Source of the DNA: Thiolapillus brandeum | GTDB lineage: Bacteria > Pseudomonadota > Gammaproteobacteria > Chromatiales > Chromatiaceae | DNA length: 14,361 nucleotides | Direction of reading: 5' to 3' | NCBI GenBank assembly: GCA_011051425.1 | Contig: DRLF01000204.1 | Location: forward strand, 1 to 14,361 | Part shown: positions 1 to 8,134 of the stretch, in pieces | Position numbering within the stretch: the first letter of the stretch is position 1 | Layout: each line of letters opens with the position of its first letter | Made by a program: the position numbers and the translations under genes | The notes under the pieces: model-generated | Databases searched by the model: none | What the model saw: only the letters and a program-made list of their open reading frames with translations | Told to the model about the DNA's origin: nothing

Positions 1-598
1 ACTGAAAGCCGGCCTCCAGGTCTTCATCACTGAAAGTCTTGTTGCCGATGATATTGATACCGCGGATGCGCGCCGTGTCTCCTTCCTGGATCTTGATCTT
101 TACCGCGACGCGATTCCTTTCCAGGGGAATGACCTCGGTTTGCAGTTGCACCCCGTACTTGCCGCTGTTGAAAAACTGGCGTCGCAATTCCTGTTCTATC
201 TTGTCCAGCACCGAGCGGTTGAAGGTGCGCCCTTCAGCCAGGCCAATGTCCGCCAGACCTTTCTGCAGATCTTCGGTCTTGATGGACTTGTTGCCGGTAA
301 TATCGATCTGGGCAATGGCCGGACGTTCCTGCACGATGATATTCAGCACCTGCCCATCCCGCTCCAGACGCACGTCCTTGAAGAACCCGGTTTTGTACAG
401 GGCACGAATGATGCTCGGCACGGTTCGCTCGTCGATGGTGTCTCCGGGTTTTACCGGCAGGTAGTTGAACACGGTACCTGCGGAAATACGCTGCAGCCCC
501 TCTACCCGGATATCCTTTGCAACGAAAGAATCGGCAGCAACCGGCATCGCCAGCATCAGGGCAAACAAACTCGCGAAAATATATCGGGCCATGCGCAT
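1..598 (-). CDS. bamA: Outer-membrane protein assembly factor BamA, N-terminal part (cut by left window edge)
   Basis: BamA is the outer-membrane barrel whose periplasmic POTRA domains fold and insert other beta-barrel proteins. Reading the minus strand from 598 gives about 199 open residues to the window edge. The N-terminus is a signal peptide: MRMAR, a hydrophobic core (IFASLFALMLAM), then PVAA before DSF, a good signal peptidase I site. The mature part begins FVAKDIRVEGLQRISAG, closely matching the start of E. coli BamA. POTRA1 follows with IRALYKTGFFKDVRLERDG, POTRA2 with ITGNKSIKTEDLQKGL and NSGKYGVQL, and POTRA3 begins at INIIGNKTFSDEDL. The barrel is outside the window. Two ATG codons (598 and 592) are possible starts; neither has a clear Shine-Dalgarno. 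The gene is 131 nt downstream of rseP, with its own candidate -10 between them. Family assignment is very secure; only the exact start is uncertain. Confidence 0.96.
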   Translation of the reverse strand, partial: MRMARYIFASLFALMLAMPVAADSFVAKDIRVEGLQRISAGTVFNYLPVKPGDTIDERTVPSIIRALYKTGFFKDVRLERDGQVLNIIVQERPAIAQIDITGNKSIKTEDLQKGLADIGLAEGRTFNRSVLDKIEQELRRQFFNSGKYGVQLQTEVIPLERNRVAVKIKIQEGDTARIRGINIIGNKTFSDEDLEAGFQ

Positions 599-637
599 AA
601 TGTAGAGGTGGTTGTCCCACTTTTTTAGTGATGCCGT

Positions 638-643
638 ATTATA
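638..643 (-). promoter_or_regulatory. Candidate bamA promoter -10 element
   Basis: The minus strand carries a perfect TATAAT in the rseP-bamA gap, which would start transcription near 631 and leave a leader of about 33 nt. No good -35 is visible at 16-18 nt upstream, and I do not see a convincing sigma-E element (GGAACTT plus TCAAA), which drives bamA in E. coli. The predicted leader is A-rich with a small GTGG/CCAC hairpin (loop GACAA) in place of an SD. This is a single-element match, so confidence is low. Confidence 0.35.
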
Positions 644-729
644 TAGGCTGACTTGGAAATTGCATCCTAATCCGGCTTTTTTTACGCCGCCCGGGAGGAT
701 GCGTCCTTGCATCGCGGAGGCTGGGGTTT

Positions 730-2097
730 CTACCCGCCGAGGCGGGCGATATCCTGATAGAACACCAGTATCATGAGACTCAGCAGCAGAGCCAGCCCCA
801 CCTGTTGCCCGCGAAGCATGAACTGCTCGGACGGCGGTTTTCCGGTAACCGCTTCAATCAGGAAGTAGAACAGGTGCCCGCCGTCCAGAACAGGCACCGG
901 CAGCAGGTTGAATACCCCCAGGCTGATGCTGATGATGGCCAGCAGTTTCAGGAAATACACCATCCCCGCATCCACAGCACTGCCCGCCGCACTGGCCATG
1001 GTGATGGGTCCGCCCAGATTCTTGAGCGATGCCTGACCGCTGAGGATGCGCCACATCACTTTCAGCGTAAGCGCCGAAAAGTCCCAGGTTTTCACGACAG
1101 CCGCCGGAAATGCCTCCAATACCCCCAGGGAATACTTCACCCGATATTTCGCCCAAAGCGCCGGATCCACTTTGTTGGCCGCCCCGATACGACCGACAGA
1201 CTTCCCGTCAGCCTCTACTACCTGGGGTATCAGTTCAAGTTCCATGCGTCGCCCTTCACGCTCAATGGTGAGTTGCATGGGCACGAGGGGGCGCTTGCGG
1301 ACATATTTGACCCACTGTATCCAGCTTTCCATGGGCACATCATCCACCTGAACGATTCGATCACCGGGCAACAGTCCCGCTTTCTCGGCAGGCTGGCCGG
1401 GCAATACCTTCCCGATCACGGGTGGAGCCTGGGGCAAATCCGGCTTGATGCCAAGCGCCTGCAACGGGTTTTTCACTTCCGCCATGTCTCCAATAGCATC
1501 AAAAGCCAGCACATGTTTTTGCAGCCGGTCATCCTTGTCACGGGTTTCGATTACCACACTGTTTCCGCTCGCTGAAGAAGAAGCAAACTGATACAGCATC
1601 TGGGTCCAGGTTGGGGTTGGCTTGCCGTTGATGGCCGTTATCTCCTCACCGGGAACGAATCCGGCTTCAGCAGCAGGCGAGTTGGCTGTCACTTCCCCGA
1701 CGATGGGGCGTAAACCGGTCTCTCCCATAACCAGCACAACCCAGAACAGCAGTACCGCAAAGACCAGGTTGAACACCGGACCTGCCAGGACAACCAGTGT
1801 CCGCACCCAAAGGGGCTGGCGGTTGAACGCACGCTCCGCTTCCTCTTCCGGCACTTTGCCTTCGCGCTCATCCAGCATCTTCACATATCCACCCAGCGGA
1901 ATGGCTGCGAGGACATATTCCGTGTCGTCATTCTTGCGGCGCCAGGTCAGCAGCGGTTTGCCAAAACCGATGGAGAAACGCAGCACCTTGATGCCCAGCT
2001 TACGCGCCACCCAGAAATGGCCAAACTCATGCACCGTGACCAGGATGCCGATAGCGAGAACAAATCCGAAGATGCTGTTGGCAAGGGTTTCTAACAT
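730..2097 (-). CDS. rseP: Site-2 protease RseP (regulator of sigma-E protease)
   Basis: RseP is an inner-membrane zinc protease. In the sigma-E envelope stress pathway it cuts anti-sigma factor RseA after DegS, and it also clears signal-peptide remnants. The 455-residue length is normal for the family. The zinc motif HEFGH lies at residues 23-27 in the first membrane segment. The third ligand motif, [12 protein letters not shown] (397-408), lies in a C-terminal membrane segment. Two periplasmic PDZ domains are visible, around 128-205 ([20 protein letters not shown]) and 222-305 ([19 protein letters not shown]). Another membrane segment spans about 98-124, and the last about 430-448. The start is ATG, overlapping the end of dxr by 7 nt, so translation is probably coupled. 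bamA follows, placing a protease of the envelope stress response beside a client of that response. All catalytic residues are present. Confidence 0.97.
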   Translation of the reverse strand: MLETLANSIFGFVLAIGILVTVHEFGHFWVARKLGIKVLRFSIGFGKPLLTWRRKNDDTEYVLAAIPLGGYVKMLDEREGKVPEEEAERAFNRQPLWVRTLVVLAGPVFNLVFAVLLFWVVLVMGETGLRPIVGEVTANSPAAEAGFVPGEEITAINGKPTPTWTQMLYQFASSSASGNSVVIETRDKDDRLQKHVLAFDAIGDMAEVKNPLQALGIKPDLPQAPPVIGKVLPGQPAEKAGLLPGDRIVQVDDVPMESWIQWVKYVRKRPLVPMQLTIEREGRRMELELIPQVVEADGKSVGRIGAANKVDPALWAKYRVKYSLGVLEAFPAAVVKTWDFSALTLKVMWRILSGQASLKNLGGPITMASAAGSAVDAGMVYFLKLLAIISISLGVFNLLPVPVLDGGHLFYFLIEAVTGKPPSEQFMLRGQQVGLALLLSLMILVFYQDIARLGG

Positions 2098-3281
2098 GTC
2101 CTTGTGACCCCGGCCTGCACCAATCGTTCCGCTGTCTCCCGGGCCCGGCGATCAGCGTCCAACAATACACCCAGGTCATCTGCAGGCTCGGACTGCAGGG
2201 TATTCATCGTTTCTTCAATGATTTGCGGGATCTGCAGGAAGCTGCATCTTTCGGACAGAAAGGCAGCCACGGCCACTTCGTTGGCGGCATTGAGTATGGC
2301 CGGCATGCTGCCTCCCTCTTCGATGGCGCGGAACGCCAGGGCCAGGCAGGGGAAACGTGCCAGGTCAGGCTCCTCGAAATCCAGGTGTGCCACATCGAAC
2401 AGATTCAGGCTGTCCACACCGGAAGCGATGCGCTCCGGCCAGGCCAGTGCGTGGGCGATGGGTGTACGCATATCCGGGTTGCCCAGCTGGGCCAGTACGG
2501 AGCCATCCACGTATTCCACCATGGAATGGATCACGCTCTGGGGATGCACCACCACCTTTATCCGCTCTGGCGCGGCATCGAACAGCCAGTGGGCCTCGAT
2601 GACTTCCAGCCCCTTGTTCATCATGGTGGCGGAATCCACGGAGATCTTGCGCCCCATGTCCCAGTTGGGATGAGCGCAGGCCTGCTCTGGCGTCACGCGC
2701 TCAAGTGCTTCCCGTTCCAGTGTGCGAAAAGGTCCGCCGGAAGCCGTCAGCAGGATACGTTTCACTCCTTGCCGGTCCATGTCGCGGGCATAGTTTTCAG
2801 GCAGGCACTGGAATACGGCGTTGTGCTCGCTGTCGATAGGCAGCACCCGCACTTTGTTTCTCTCGACGGCTTCCATGAACAGGCCGCCAGCCACGACCAA
2901 TGCTTCCTTATTGGCCAGCAGGATACGTTTGCCGGCCTCCACGGCGGCGAGAATGGGCAGCAGGCCAGCCGCTCCCACGATGGCCGCCATCACCGCATCT
3001 GCATCCGCATGACAGGCCACGGCATTCAGCCCTTCTTCACCGGCCAGAACCTGAATGTTCGGCGCTTGCTCTTTCAGCAGTGCTTCGAGCTGCGCGGCGC
3101 TGCCGGCATCCGCCATGGCCACCAGTCGCGGTTTGAAATCCAGACACTGTTGCAGCAGGCCCTGCACATCGGTGTTGGCGCTCAGGGCCACTACCCGGTA
3201 ACGGTCGGTATGACGGGCCAGTACGTCCAGGGTGCTCTTGCCGATGGAACCGGTCGAGCCGAGAATGCTGACGCCGGTCAA
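2091..3281 (-). CDS. dxr: 1-deoxy-D-xylulose 5-phosphate reductoisomerase (IspC/Dxr)
   Basis: Dxr converts 1-deoxy-D-xylulose 5-phosphate to 2-C-methyl-D-erythritol 4-phosphate with NADPH and a divalent metal. It is the first committed step of the MEP isoprenoid pathway and the fosmidomycin target. At 396 residues it is full length. The NADPH loop GSTGSIG is at 8-14. The metal ligands are in PIDSEHN (D150, E152) and NKGLE (E226), and the substrate loops are TASGGPF (S181) and HPNWDMG (H204). The start codon is TTG, and its TTGA overlaps the cdsA stop by 4 nt. No ATG lies nearby, and the GSTGSIG motif leaves no room for a later start. Its place between cdsA and rseP matches Pseudomonas rather than E. 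coli. The product feeds UppS, encoded two genes upstream. Confidence 0.97.
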   Translation of the reverse strand: MTGVSILGSTGSIGKSTLDVLARHTDRYRVVALSANTDVQGLLQQCLDFKPRLVAMADAGSAAQLEALLKEQAPNIQVLAGEEGLNAVACHADADAVMAAIVGAAGLLPILAAVEAGKRILLANKEALVVAGGLFMEAVERNKVRVLPIDSEHNAVFQCLPENYARDMDRQGVKRILLTASGGPFRTLEREALERVTPEQACAHPNWDMGRKISVDSATMMNKGLEVIEAHWLFDAAPERIKVVVHPQSVIHSMVEYVDGSVLAQLGNPDMRTPIAHALAWPERIASGVDSLNLFDVAHLDFEEPDLARFPCLALAFRAIEEGGSMPAILNAANEVAVAAFLSERCSFLQIPQIIEETMNTLQSEPADDLGVLLDADRRARETAERLVQAGVTRTC

Positions 3282-4099
3282 GACAACACACCCAAAGTAA
3301 TCAGGCAGCCCACAAAAAAGGGAGCGGAGGCAAGCTGGGCATCGATACGGTCCAGCACCCCACCATGTCCCGGCAGGATATTGCCACTGTCCTTGATACC
3401 CCGTTCACGCTTGAGGAAGCTTTCCCACAAATCACCACCCACGGACACCAGCACCGTACCCACGCACAGCAGTACCACCACCACGGGAGACAACGGCAAC
3501 CATTTCAGCCAGATCAGAACGGTACCGGCCACGGCGCCACCGGCCAGTGCACCCAGCACGCCTTCCACGGTCTTGCCGGGGCTGATATGAGGCGCCAGCT
3601 TGCGCCGTCCAAACGCACGGCCGGCAAAATAGGCGCCGGAATCAGCCACCCAGACCAGTATCATGGCAAACAGCATCAGTTGCGGACCATGATCTGCCCT
3701 GCCATGGAGCTTGACGAAAGCCAGCCAGGCACCGGTCAGCGCCACCAGCCCCATGAACAGCCAGGGAAGATTCAGACCGGTTCGTTCCCGGGGAGAGAAA
3801 CGCCCGGAAAGCAGCAGCAACAGGTTCAGCAGCCAGGCTGCGGCGAGTATCTGAAGAAACGGGCCGGTCCAGGCCGCTGCCCGCAGGCCAAAAAGCAACC
3901 ACAGGCCAATGCCGGCAAGGGCCACCAGCACCAGCCTGGCAGAAACGGCGCCGATGCCACTGAGATTACCCAGTTCCCAGACCCCGCCAAGAATGATCGC
4001 CCCCAACACCAGTGCAAACCAGGCGTTGGAAAGACCCAGTACAGCCCAGATGACCAGGGGAGCAAGAACCAGTGCCGTGAGTATGCGTGTCTTGAGCAT
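3278..4099 (-). CDS. cdsA: Phosphatidate cytidylyltransferase (CDP-diglyceride synthase)
   Basis: CdsA is an integral inner-membrane enzyme joining CTP and phosphatidic acid into CDP-diacylglycerol, the precursor of all bacterial phospholipids. The 273-residue protein has several membrane segments, including about 8-40, 56-98, 113-130, 141-160, 181-200, 205-221 and 258-272. The C-terminal family signature runs from S227 to D253, reading [11 protein letters not shown] then [13 protein letters not shown]. It holds the K-R...K-D...H-G-G...D-R-x-D residues that bind metal and CTP. A second conserved block, [19 protein letters not shown], starts at 152. The ATG shares one base with the uppS stop (TGATG), and AGGTGA lies just upstream. 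Its own TGA overlaps the dxr TTG. Such overlaps suggest one coupled operon for lipid and isoprenoid genes. Confidence 0.96.
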   Translation of the reverse strand: MLKTRILTALVLAPLVIWAVLGLSNAWFALVLGAIILGGVWELGNLSGIGAVSARLVLVALAGIGLWLLFGLRAAAWTGPFLQILAAAWLLNLLLLLSGRFSPRERTGLNLPWLFMGLVALTGAWLAFVKLHGRADHGPQLMLFAMILVWVADSGAYFAGRAFGRRKLAPHISPGKTVEGVLGALAGGAVAGTVLIWLKWLPLSPVVVVLLCVGTVLVSVGGDLWESFLKRERGIKDSGNILPGHGGVLDRIDAQLASAPFFVGCLITLGVLS

Positions 4100-4815
4100 C
4101 AGCTCACCTGCTCGGCAACACGCCCAAAGCGCCGCTGCCTGCCGGCAAAGTCCCTGAAGGCAGCCAGCAGGTCTTCCTGGTCAAAATCCGGCCACAGGGT
4201 TTCGCAAAAATAAAGTTCAGTGTAGGCGCACTGCCACAAAAGAAAATTGCTGATACGCTTTTCTCCACCGGTGCGGATGAACAGATCCGGTTCGGGCACA
4301 TCGGGGCAGGACAGATGCTGCGCCAGTGTTTCTTCGGTGATCTGATCGACCTTGAGTTCGCCCTGCTCCACCTGTTCCGCCAGCTTACGCGCAGCCTGGG
4401 TGATGTCCCAGCGCCCGCCGTAGTTGGCCGCCACCTGTAACAGCAGGCCGTCGTTGTCTGCAGTGGTCTTTTCGCTTTCGATGATCAGTTTCTGAAGCTT
4501 GTCGGAAAAGGCACTGATATCGCCGATGATGCGCAGACGCACATTGCGCTTTTTCATGCGCCGCACTTCGCGGTTCAGCGCCGTGAAGAACAGCTCCATG
4601 AGCATTTTCACTTCGGTCTTGGGGCGCTGCCAGTTCTCGCTGGAGAAGGCGAAAAGGGTCAGCACCCTGACCCCCTGCTGACCGCAGGTTTCGATGACCC
4701 TGCGTACAGTCTCCACACCGGCCCGGTGTCCTGCATGACGGGCCTTGCCGCGCTGCTGCGCCCAACGCCCGTTGCCATCCATGATGATGGCGACATGTTC
4801 CGGTATCTTGTCCAC
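4099..4815 (-). CDS. uppS: Undecaprenyl diphosphate synthase (cis-prenyltransferase)
   Basis: UppS condenses eight isopentenyl diphosphates onto farnesyl diphosphate to give C55 undecaprenyl diphosphate, the lipid carrier for peptidoglycan and O-antigen. The 238-residue cytosolic enzyme shows the catalytic loop IIMDGNGRWA with D13 and N15, the flexible FSSENW (57-62), and RTGGEKRISNFLLWQ starting at R181, which binds diphosphate and lies at the dimer interface. The start is a GTG. Reading upstream in this frame, no ATG, GTG or TTG occurs before a TGA that lies inside the frr end, so GTG at 4815 is the earliest possible start. It leaves only seven residues before the conserved VAIIMDGNG. No purine-rich SD precedes it. 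The 31-nt gap to frr is C-rich. cdsA follows with a one-base overlap. Confidence 0.96.
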   Translation of the reverse strand: MDKIPEHVAIIMDGNGRWAQQRGKARHAGHRAGVETVRRVIETCGQQGVRVLTLFAFSSENWQRPKTEVKMLMELFFTALNREVRRMKKRNVRLRIIGDISAFSDKLQKLIIESEKTTADNDGLLLQVAANYGGRWDITQAARKLAEQVEQGELKVDQITEETLAQHLSCPDVPEPDLFIRTGGEKRISNFLLWQCAYTELYFCETLWPDFDQEDLLAAFRDFAGRQRRFGRVAEQVS

Positions 4816-4846
4816 TGAAGAGCTGTTTGGAGAGGCGGATGGCTGT

Positions 4847-5404
4847 TCAAACGGCCATCAGGTCCTTTTCCTTGGCTTCCAGCAGTTCATCGATTTCCTT
4901 GACATGCAGATCGGTGAGTTTCTGGATGATTTCCTGCCCGCGTCGCTCATCATCCTCGGTAATGAGCTTTTCCTTGACCAGGTCCTTGAGATCGCTGTTG
5001 GCATCCCGGCGCACGTTGCGGATCGCCACCTTTGCGTGCTCGCCTTCCTGACGAACCACGCGGGTCAGGTCTCTGCGGCGCTCTTCGGTCAGCGCTGGCA
5101 TGGGCACGCGGATTACCGTTCCCGCCGTGTTCGGGTTCAGACCCAGATCCGATTCCATGATGGCTTTTTCGACTGCCTTGACCATGCTCTGTTCGAAGGG
5201 CTGGATGGTCAGGGTGCGGGCATCCTCGACATTTACGTTCGCCACCTGCTTCAGGGGCGTGTCAGCACCGTAGTAGGAAACAGTCAGGTGATCCAGCAAG
5301 CTGGGGTGGGCTCGACCGGTACGGATTTTTGCCAGTGAATCCTGCAGTGATTTGACCGACTTGTCCATTCGGTCAGCAGCGTCCTGTTTAATGTCATCTA
5401 TCAT
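4847..5404 (-). CDS. frr: Ribosome recycling factor
   Basis: RRF works with EF-G to split post-termination ribosomes so the subunits can be reused. The product has 185 residues, exactly the usual size. Conserved blocks include [15 protein letters not shown] near the N-terminus (the arginine-bearing helix of the three-helix bundle), [20 protein letters not shown] in domain II, and the C-terminal helix with [20 protein letters not shown]. The ATG overlaps the pyrH stop as ATGA (5401-5404), and a GGAG lies 7 nt upstream inside pyrH, so translation should be coupled to pyrH. pyrH-frr adjacency is almost universal in bacteria. Confidence 0.98.
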   Translation of the reverse strand: MIDDIKQDAADRMDKSVKSLQDSLAKIRTGRAHPSLLDHLTVSYYGADTPLKQVANVNVEDARTLTIQPFEQSMVKAVEKAIMESDLGLNPNTAGTVIRVPMPALTEERRRDLTRVVRQEGEHAKVAIRNVRRDANSDLKDLVKEKLITEDDERRGQEIIQKLTDLHVKEIDELLEAKEKDLMAV

Positions 5405-6135
5405 GCCTGTTCTCCGGAGCTAACCAGTGTTCCAATATCATTTCCTTTCAGAAGACGCGCCAGTGCGCCCTCATCATTGATGTTCATTACCCGCAGCGGC
5501 AGATCCTGATCGCGGCAAAGTATCAGCGCGGTGGCATCCATCACGCCCAGCTTGTCTGCAAGCGCCTTGTCGTAACTGAGCCGGGAATAGAAGACCGCGT
5601 TGTCGTCCTTCATGGGATCTGCGGAATACACGCCATCCACCTTGGTAGCCTTGATCAGCAGATCCGCCTGGATCTCGATGGCCCGCAGGCTGGCGGCAGA
5701 ATCGGTCGTAAAAAATGGATTTCCAGTACCTGCAGAAAGAATCACCACCCTGCCTCTGTCCAGATGTTCCAGTGCGCGGTAGACGGCATAGGGCTCGCAG
5801 ACCTGATCCATATCCAGGGAAGAAAGTACCCGGGCATCTACGCCGGCCTTGCGCAGGGCATCGCCCATGGCAAGGGAATTGATTACCGTCGCCAGCATGC
5901 CCATGTGGTCGCCGGTGACCCGGTCCATGCCGCCACCTGCCAGTCCCGCGCCGCGGAAAATATTTCCACCGCCGATGACCAGCGCCAGTTCATAACCATC
6001 GGCTGCCAGGGCCGCGATCTCCCGCGCCAGCCGGCTCATAACCGCGGGATCGATACCAAAATCCCCTTCACCCATCAGGGCCTCGCCGCTGAGTTTCAGC
6101 AGCACCCTGCGATACGTTCGCTCACCATCGGGCAT
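5401..6135 (-). CDS. pyrH: UMP kinase (uridylate kinase)
   Basis: PyrH phosphorylates UMP to UDP using ATP. It is hexameric, belongs to the amino-acid kinase fold, and in Gammaproteobacteria is inhibited by UTP and activated by GTP. With the ATG at 6135 the protein has 244 residues. Motifs in order: LLKLSGEAL (12-20), [14 protein letters not shown] (53-66), GDHMGMLAT (75-83), [15 protein letters not shown] (134-148) and [13 protein letters not shown] (162-174). The frame stays open upstream to a TTG at 6186, with another ATG at 6159. I reject these because the homologous protein starts just before [12 protein letters not shown], and because a good SD (GGAGAA, 6150-6145) sits 9 nt before 6135. 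The gene follows the tsf terminator, so it probably has its own promoter, and it overlaps frr by 4 nt. Confidence 0.97.
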   Translation of the reverse strand: MPDGERTYRRVLLKLSGEALMGEGDFGIDPAVMSRLAREIAALAADGYELALVIGGGNIFRGAGLAGGGMDRVTGDHMGMLATVINSLAMGDALRKAGVDARVLSSLDMDQVCEPYAVYRALEHLDRGRVVILSAGTGNPFFTTDSAASLRAIEIQADLLIKATKVDGVYSADPMKDDNAVFYSRLSYDKALADKLGVMDATALILCRDQDLPLRVMNINDEGALARLLKGNDIGTLVSSGEQA

Positions 6136-6144
6136 GCTCTTATT

Positions 6145-6150
6145 TTCTCC
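6145..6150 (-). promoter_or_regulatory. Ribosome binding site that fixes the pyrH start
   Basis: GGAGAA on the minus strand lies 9 nt before the ATG at 6135. The two longer in-frame starts (6159 ATG, 6186 TTG) have no such site, which supports the 244-residue product. Confidence 0.7.
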
Positions 6151-6176
6151 GGTTTTCATCGAATTGCAGGAAACGA

Positions 6177-6205
6177 ATAGTATCAACAGCCATGGCTGTT
6201 GTGTA
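6177..6205 (-). promoter_or_regulatory. Candidate pyrH promoter
   Basis: On the minus strand TACACA (6205-6200, 4/6 to the -35 consensus) and TACTAT (6182-6177, 4/6 to the -10) are separated by exactly 17 nt. Transcription would start near 6170, about 35 nt before the pyrH ATG. The elements lie directly after the tsf terminator, where a promoter is needed if the terminator works. The spacer is filled by a perfect palindrome. The match is moderate and by eye only. Confidence 0.4.
6184..6201. repeat. 18-bp perfect palindrome upstream of pyrH
   Basis: CAACAGCCATGGCTGTTG is identical to its own reverse complement over 18 bases. It lies between the tsf terminator and the pyrH start, almost exactly in the spacer of the candidate pyrH promoter. 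As DNA it has the shape of an operator for a dimeric regulator. As RNA it could fold into a 7-bp stem with a CATG loop. I recognise no known operator consensus in it. Confidence 0.6.
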
Positions 6206-6207
6206 GC

Positions 6208-6238
6208 AAAAAAAAGGCGTGGAACAATCCACGCCTTT
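6208..6238 (-). terminator. Intrinsic terminator after tsf
   Basis: Minus-strand RNA forms an 11-bp perfect stem (AAAGGCGTGGA with TCCACGCCTTT) around a 4-nt loop, immediately followed by a run of eight U (overlapping the stem's last bases). It sits 36 nt past the tsf stop. This is a textbook rho-independent terminator and should end most rpsB-tsf transcripts before pyrH. Confidence 0.92.
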
Positions 6239-6273
6239 AATGCGGTCCGGTCTGGCTGACCCGGTGCAGAGGA

Positions 6274-7158
6274 TTATTCGCCGCGAACCTGCGCCATCAC
6301 CTCTTCAGCAAAGTTTTCCTGCTTTTTCTCGATACCTTCACCCACTTCGAAACGCACGAACCGGTTGACAGTGGCATCGGTGGAATCCAGCAGTTTACCC
6401 ACAGTGGTATCCGGGTCCTTGACAAAAGCCTGTCCGGTGAGGGTGATCTCAGCCAGATACTTGCGAATACGGCCTTCCACCATCTTCTCGATGATGTTGT
6501 CCGGCTTGCCGCTTTCCTTGGCCTGGGCTTCGATGATCTCCTTTTCCTTTGCCAGCAGATCCTGGGGAACATCTTTTTCTTCAACACAGACCGGGTTGCT
6601 GGCTGCCACGTGCATGGCCAGGTCCTTGCCCAGTTCCTCGTCACCACCGGACAGATCCACCAGCACGCCAATACGGACACCGTGACGGTAGCTCGCAATC
6701 TGGCCATCGCTTTCCAGACGAATGAAACGACGTACATTCATGTTCTCACCGATTTTGGATACCAGCGCCTGACGGGCTTCTTCCACGGTGGTGTCCTCAC
6801 CCTCGTGCAAAGGCAGTGCATTCAGCTCTTCCACGTCAGCCACATCGCTGTTGAGCACACGCTCGGCCACCGCGTTGGCAAAGGACAGGAAATTCTCGTC
6901 CTTGGCGACAAAATCGGTCTCGCAGTTGACTTCGGCCATGGCGACCTTCTTGCCGTCATCACTGGCCTGTATGACGATCACACCTTCTGCTGCAATGCGA
7001 CCGGCTTTCTTGGCCGCCTTGGCCTGGCCGGACTTGCGCATGTTCTCAATCGCCAGTTCAATATCACCATCGGTTTCCACCAATGCCTTCTTGCATTCCA
7101 TCATGCCAGCGCCGGTGCGCTCGCGAAGTTCTTTTACCAAAGCTGCTGTTATTGCCAT
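6274..7158 (-). CDS. tsf: Elongation factor Ts
   Basis: EF-Ts is the nucleotide exchange factor that releases GDP from EF-Tu. With the ATG at 7158 the product has 294 residues, close to the 283 of E. coli. The N-terminal UBA-like domain shows [19 protein letters not shown] (8-26). The core has the diagnostic [10 protein letters not shown] (81-90) that enters the EF-Tu nucleotide site. The C-terminal region contains [16 protein letters not shown]. The frame is open 17 codons further, to an ATG at 7209. That ATG lies inside an intergenic hairpin and adds residues absent from the family, while GAGGAA sits 4 nt before 7158. It is co-transcribed after rpsB across a 114-nt spacer with two hairpins. 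Confidence 0.98.
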   Translation of the reverse strand: MAITAALVKELRERTGAGMMECKKALVETDGDIELAIENMRKSGQAKAAKKAGRIAAEGVIVIQASDDGKKVAMAEVNCETDFVAKDENFLSFANAVAERVLNSDVADVEELNALPLHEGEDTTVEEARQALVSKIGENMNVRRFIRLESDGQIASYRHGVRIGVLVDLSGGDEELGKDLAMHVAASNPVCVEEKDVPQDLLAKEKEIIEAQAKESGKPDNIIEKMVEGRIRKYLAEITLTGQAFVKDPDTTVGKLLDSTDATVNRFVRFEVGEGIEKKQENFAEEVMAQVRGE

Positions 7159-7162
7159 GGTG

Positions 7163-7168
7163 TTCCTC
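7163..7168 (-). promoter_or_regulatory. Ribosome binding site that fixes the tsf start
   Basis: GAGGAA on the minus strand lies 4 nt before the ATG at 7158 and selects it over the upstream in-frame ATG at 7209. Confidence 0.75.
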
Positions 7169-7186
7169 ACTATCTGTATAACTTGG

Positions 7187-7209
7187 GCACATGCCGGTTC
7201 GGCATGCAC
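7187..7209 (-). promoter_or_regulatory. Strong hairpin in the rpsB-tsf spacer
   Basis: The minus-strand RNA GUGCAUGCCG/CGGCAUGUGC forms a 10-bp stem, two pairs being G-U, around a 3-nt AAC loop. No U-tract follows it. It lies just past a U-run and about 30 nt before the tsf start. It may be an RNA-stability or processing element, or part of a composite attenuator with the hairpin before it. Confidence 0.5.
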
Positions 7210-7251
7210 AAAAAATATGATTCCCCTGCCCCGCTTTCACGGAACAGGGGA
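7210..7251 (-). terminator. Candidate partial terminator/attenuator between rpsB and tsf
   Basis: Minus-strand RNA can pair UCCCCUG (7251-7245) with CAGGGGA (7228-7222) across a 16-nt loop, followed 6 nt later by six U (7215-7210). The long loop and the displaced U-tract make it imperfect. That suits partial termination that lowers tsf relative to rpsB. A partial terminator at this place is known in E. coli; its function here is inference. Confidence 0.45.
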
Positions 7252-7272
7252 TATCCCGATATCTATTCTCTG

Positions 7273-8025
7273 TCAGCCTTCTGCGGCTTCTGCTTCAGAG
7301 GCGGCTTCCGGAGCTGCTTCAGCTGCGACAGACTGTGCGGCAACCGCACGGCCTTCAAGTATGGCAGCTGAAGCGCCCTGTACGTAAAGCTGAATGGCGC
7401 GGATGGCGTCATCATTACCGGGAATGACATAGTCGACCAGATCCGGGTCATTGTTGGTATCCACCACACCGATGACGGGAATACCCAGCTTGCGCGCTTC
7501 GGCAACAGCGATGTCTTCATGGCCGGTATCCACCACGAACATGGCATCGGGAATACCACGCATGTTCTTGATGCCGCCCACGCTACGCTCCAGCTTTTCC
7601 AGCTGGCGCTTCAGACCCAGGGCTTCCTTCTTGTTGAATTTCTGCTCCATGCTGCCATCTGCCGCCATTGCTTCCAGCTCTTTCAGACGGTTGATGGACA
7701 GTTTGATGGTCTTGTAGTTGGTGAGCATGCCACCCAACCAGCGGTGGTTGACATAGGGCATGCCACAACGCTCGGCCTCTTCCTTGATTGCATCGCTGGC
7801 AGCGCGCTTGGTGCCAACGAACAGCACACGACCGCCATTGGAGGCCAGTTTGCCGATGAAATTCATGGCATCATTGAACAGTGGAAGCGTCTTCTCCAGG
7901 TTTACGATATGGATTTTATTGCGCTGACCGAAGATATAAGGTGCCATCTTCGGATTCCAGTAGCGGGTCTGGTGCCCGAAATGCACGCCAGCCTCGAGCA
8001 TCTGGCGCATGGATACGTTACTCAT
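7273..8025 (-). CDS. rpsB: 30S ribosomal protein S2
   Basis: S2 binds the back of the 30S subunit near the platform and is needed for S1 docking. The 250-residue protein shows [20 protein letters not shown] (6-25), [11 protein letters not shown], the [14 protein letters not shown] loop, and [20 protein letters not shown] followed by [20 protein letters not shown]. All are diagnostic for bacterial S2. The last 23 or so residues are an Ala/Glu-rich tail, a variable region in the family. The ATG at 8025 has AAAGG 7 nt upstream. A good promoter and a structured leader precede it, consistent with S2 autoregulation as in E. coli. tsf follows. Confidence 0.98.
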   Translation of the reverse strand: MSNVSMRQMLEAGVHFGHQTRYWNPKMAPYIFGQRNKIHIVNLEKTLPLFNDAMNFIGKLASNGGRVLFVGTKRAASDAIKEEAERCGMPYVNHRWLGGMLTNYKTIKLSINRLKELEAMAADGSMEQKFNKKEALGLKRQLEKLERSVGGIKNMRGIPDAMFVVDTGHEDIAVAEARKLGIPVIGVVDTNNDPDLVDYVIPGNDDAIRAIQLYVQGASAAILEGRAVAAQSVAAEAAPEAASEAEAAEG

Positions 8026-8044
8026 AATATTACCTTTAATTTAA

Positions 8045-8127
8045 GGGTTAAGCCTCCGCCGGCTCTGGCACACTAAACCCCGTTTTCAGGAGCACCCATA
8101 ATGCGCGTTATATTCGTAAAGCCGGCG
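8045..8127 (-). promoter_or_regulatory. Structured rpsB leader, possible S2 autoregulation site
   Basis: The roughly 120-nt leader of the predicted rpsB mRNA can fold next to the start. GGGTTTA (8080-8074) faces TTAACCC (8051-8045) with one mismatch, extended by GCC/GGC (8069-8067 with 8054-8052), leaving a 12-nt loop. This hairpin ends 7 nt before the AAAGG ribosome site. A competing 8-bp pairing joins CGCCGGCT (8127-8120) to AGCCGGCG (8064-8057) inside that loop. Gammaproteobacterial rpsB leaders are known to bind S2; assigning that role here is inference. Confidence 0.4.
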
Positions 8128-8134
8128 TGTGTAT

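Noticed and set aside
140..628. Plus-strand open frame at the left edge
   Set aside because: The minus strand here encodes the signal peptide and POTRA domains of BamA; the plus frame has no recognisable protein.
661..729. Small stem-loops (GATGC/GCATC and CGGC/GCCG) after rseP as a terminator
   Set aside because: Stems are only 4-5 bp and no U-tract follows on the minus strand, so read-through into bamA is as likely.
2223..3590. Long plus-strand open frame (455 codons) opposite dxr and cdsA
   Set aside because: It lies entirely antisense to two well-supported enzymes, its translation is His/Gln/Gly-rich without recognisable motifs, and it is explained by codon bias of the real genes.
6136..6186. 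Longer pyrH product from TTG 6186 or ATG 6159
   Set aside because: No ribosome site, the TTG is within the palindrome, and the extension is not seen in UMP kinases.
7159..7209. Longer tsf product from the ATG at 7209
   Set aside because: That ATG is within a strong hairpin, lacks a ribosome site, and adds 17 residues absent from EF-Ts; 7158 has GAGGAA in place.
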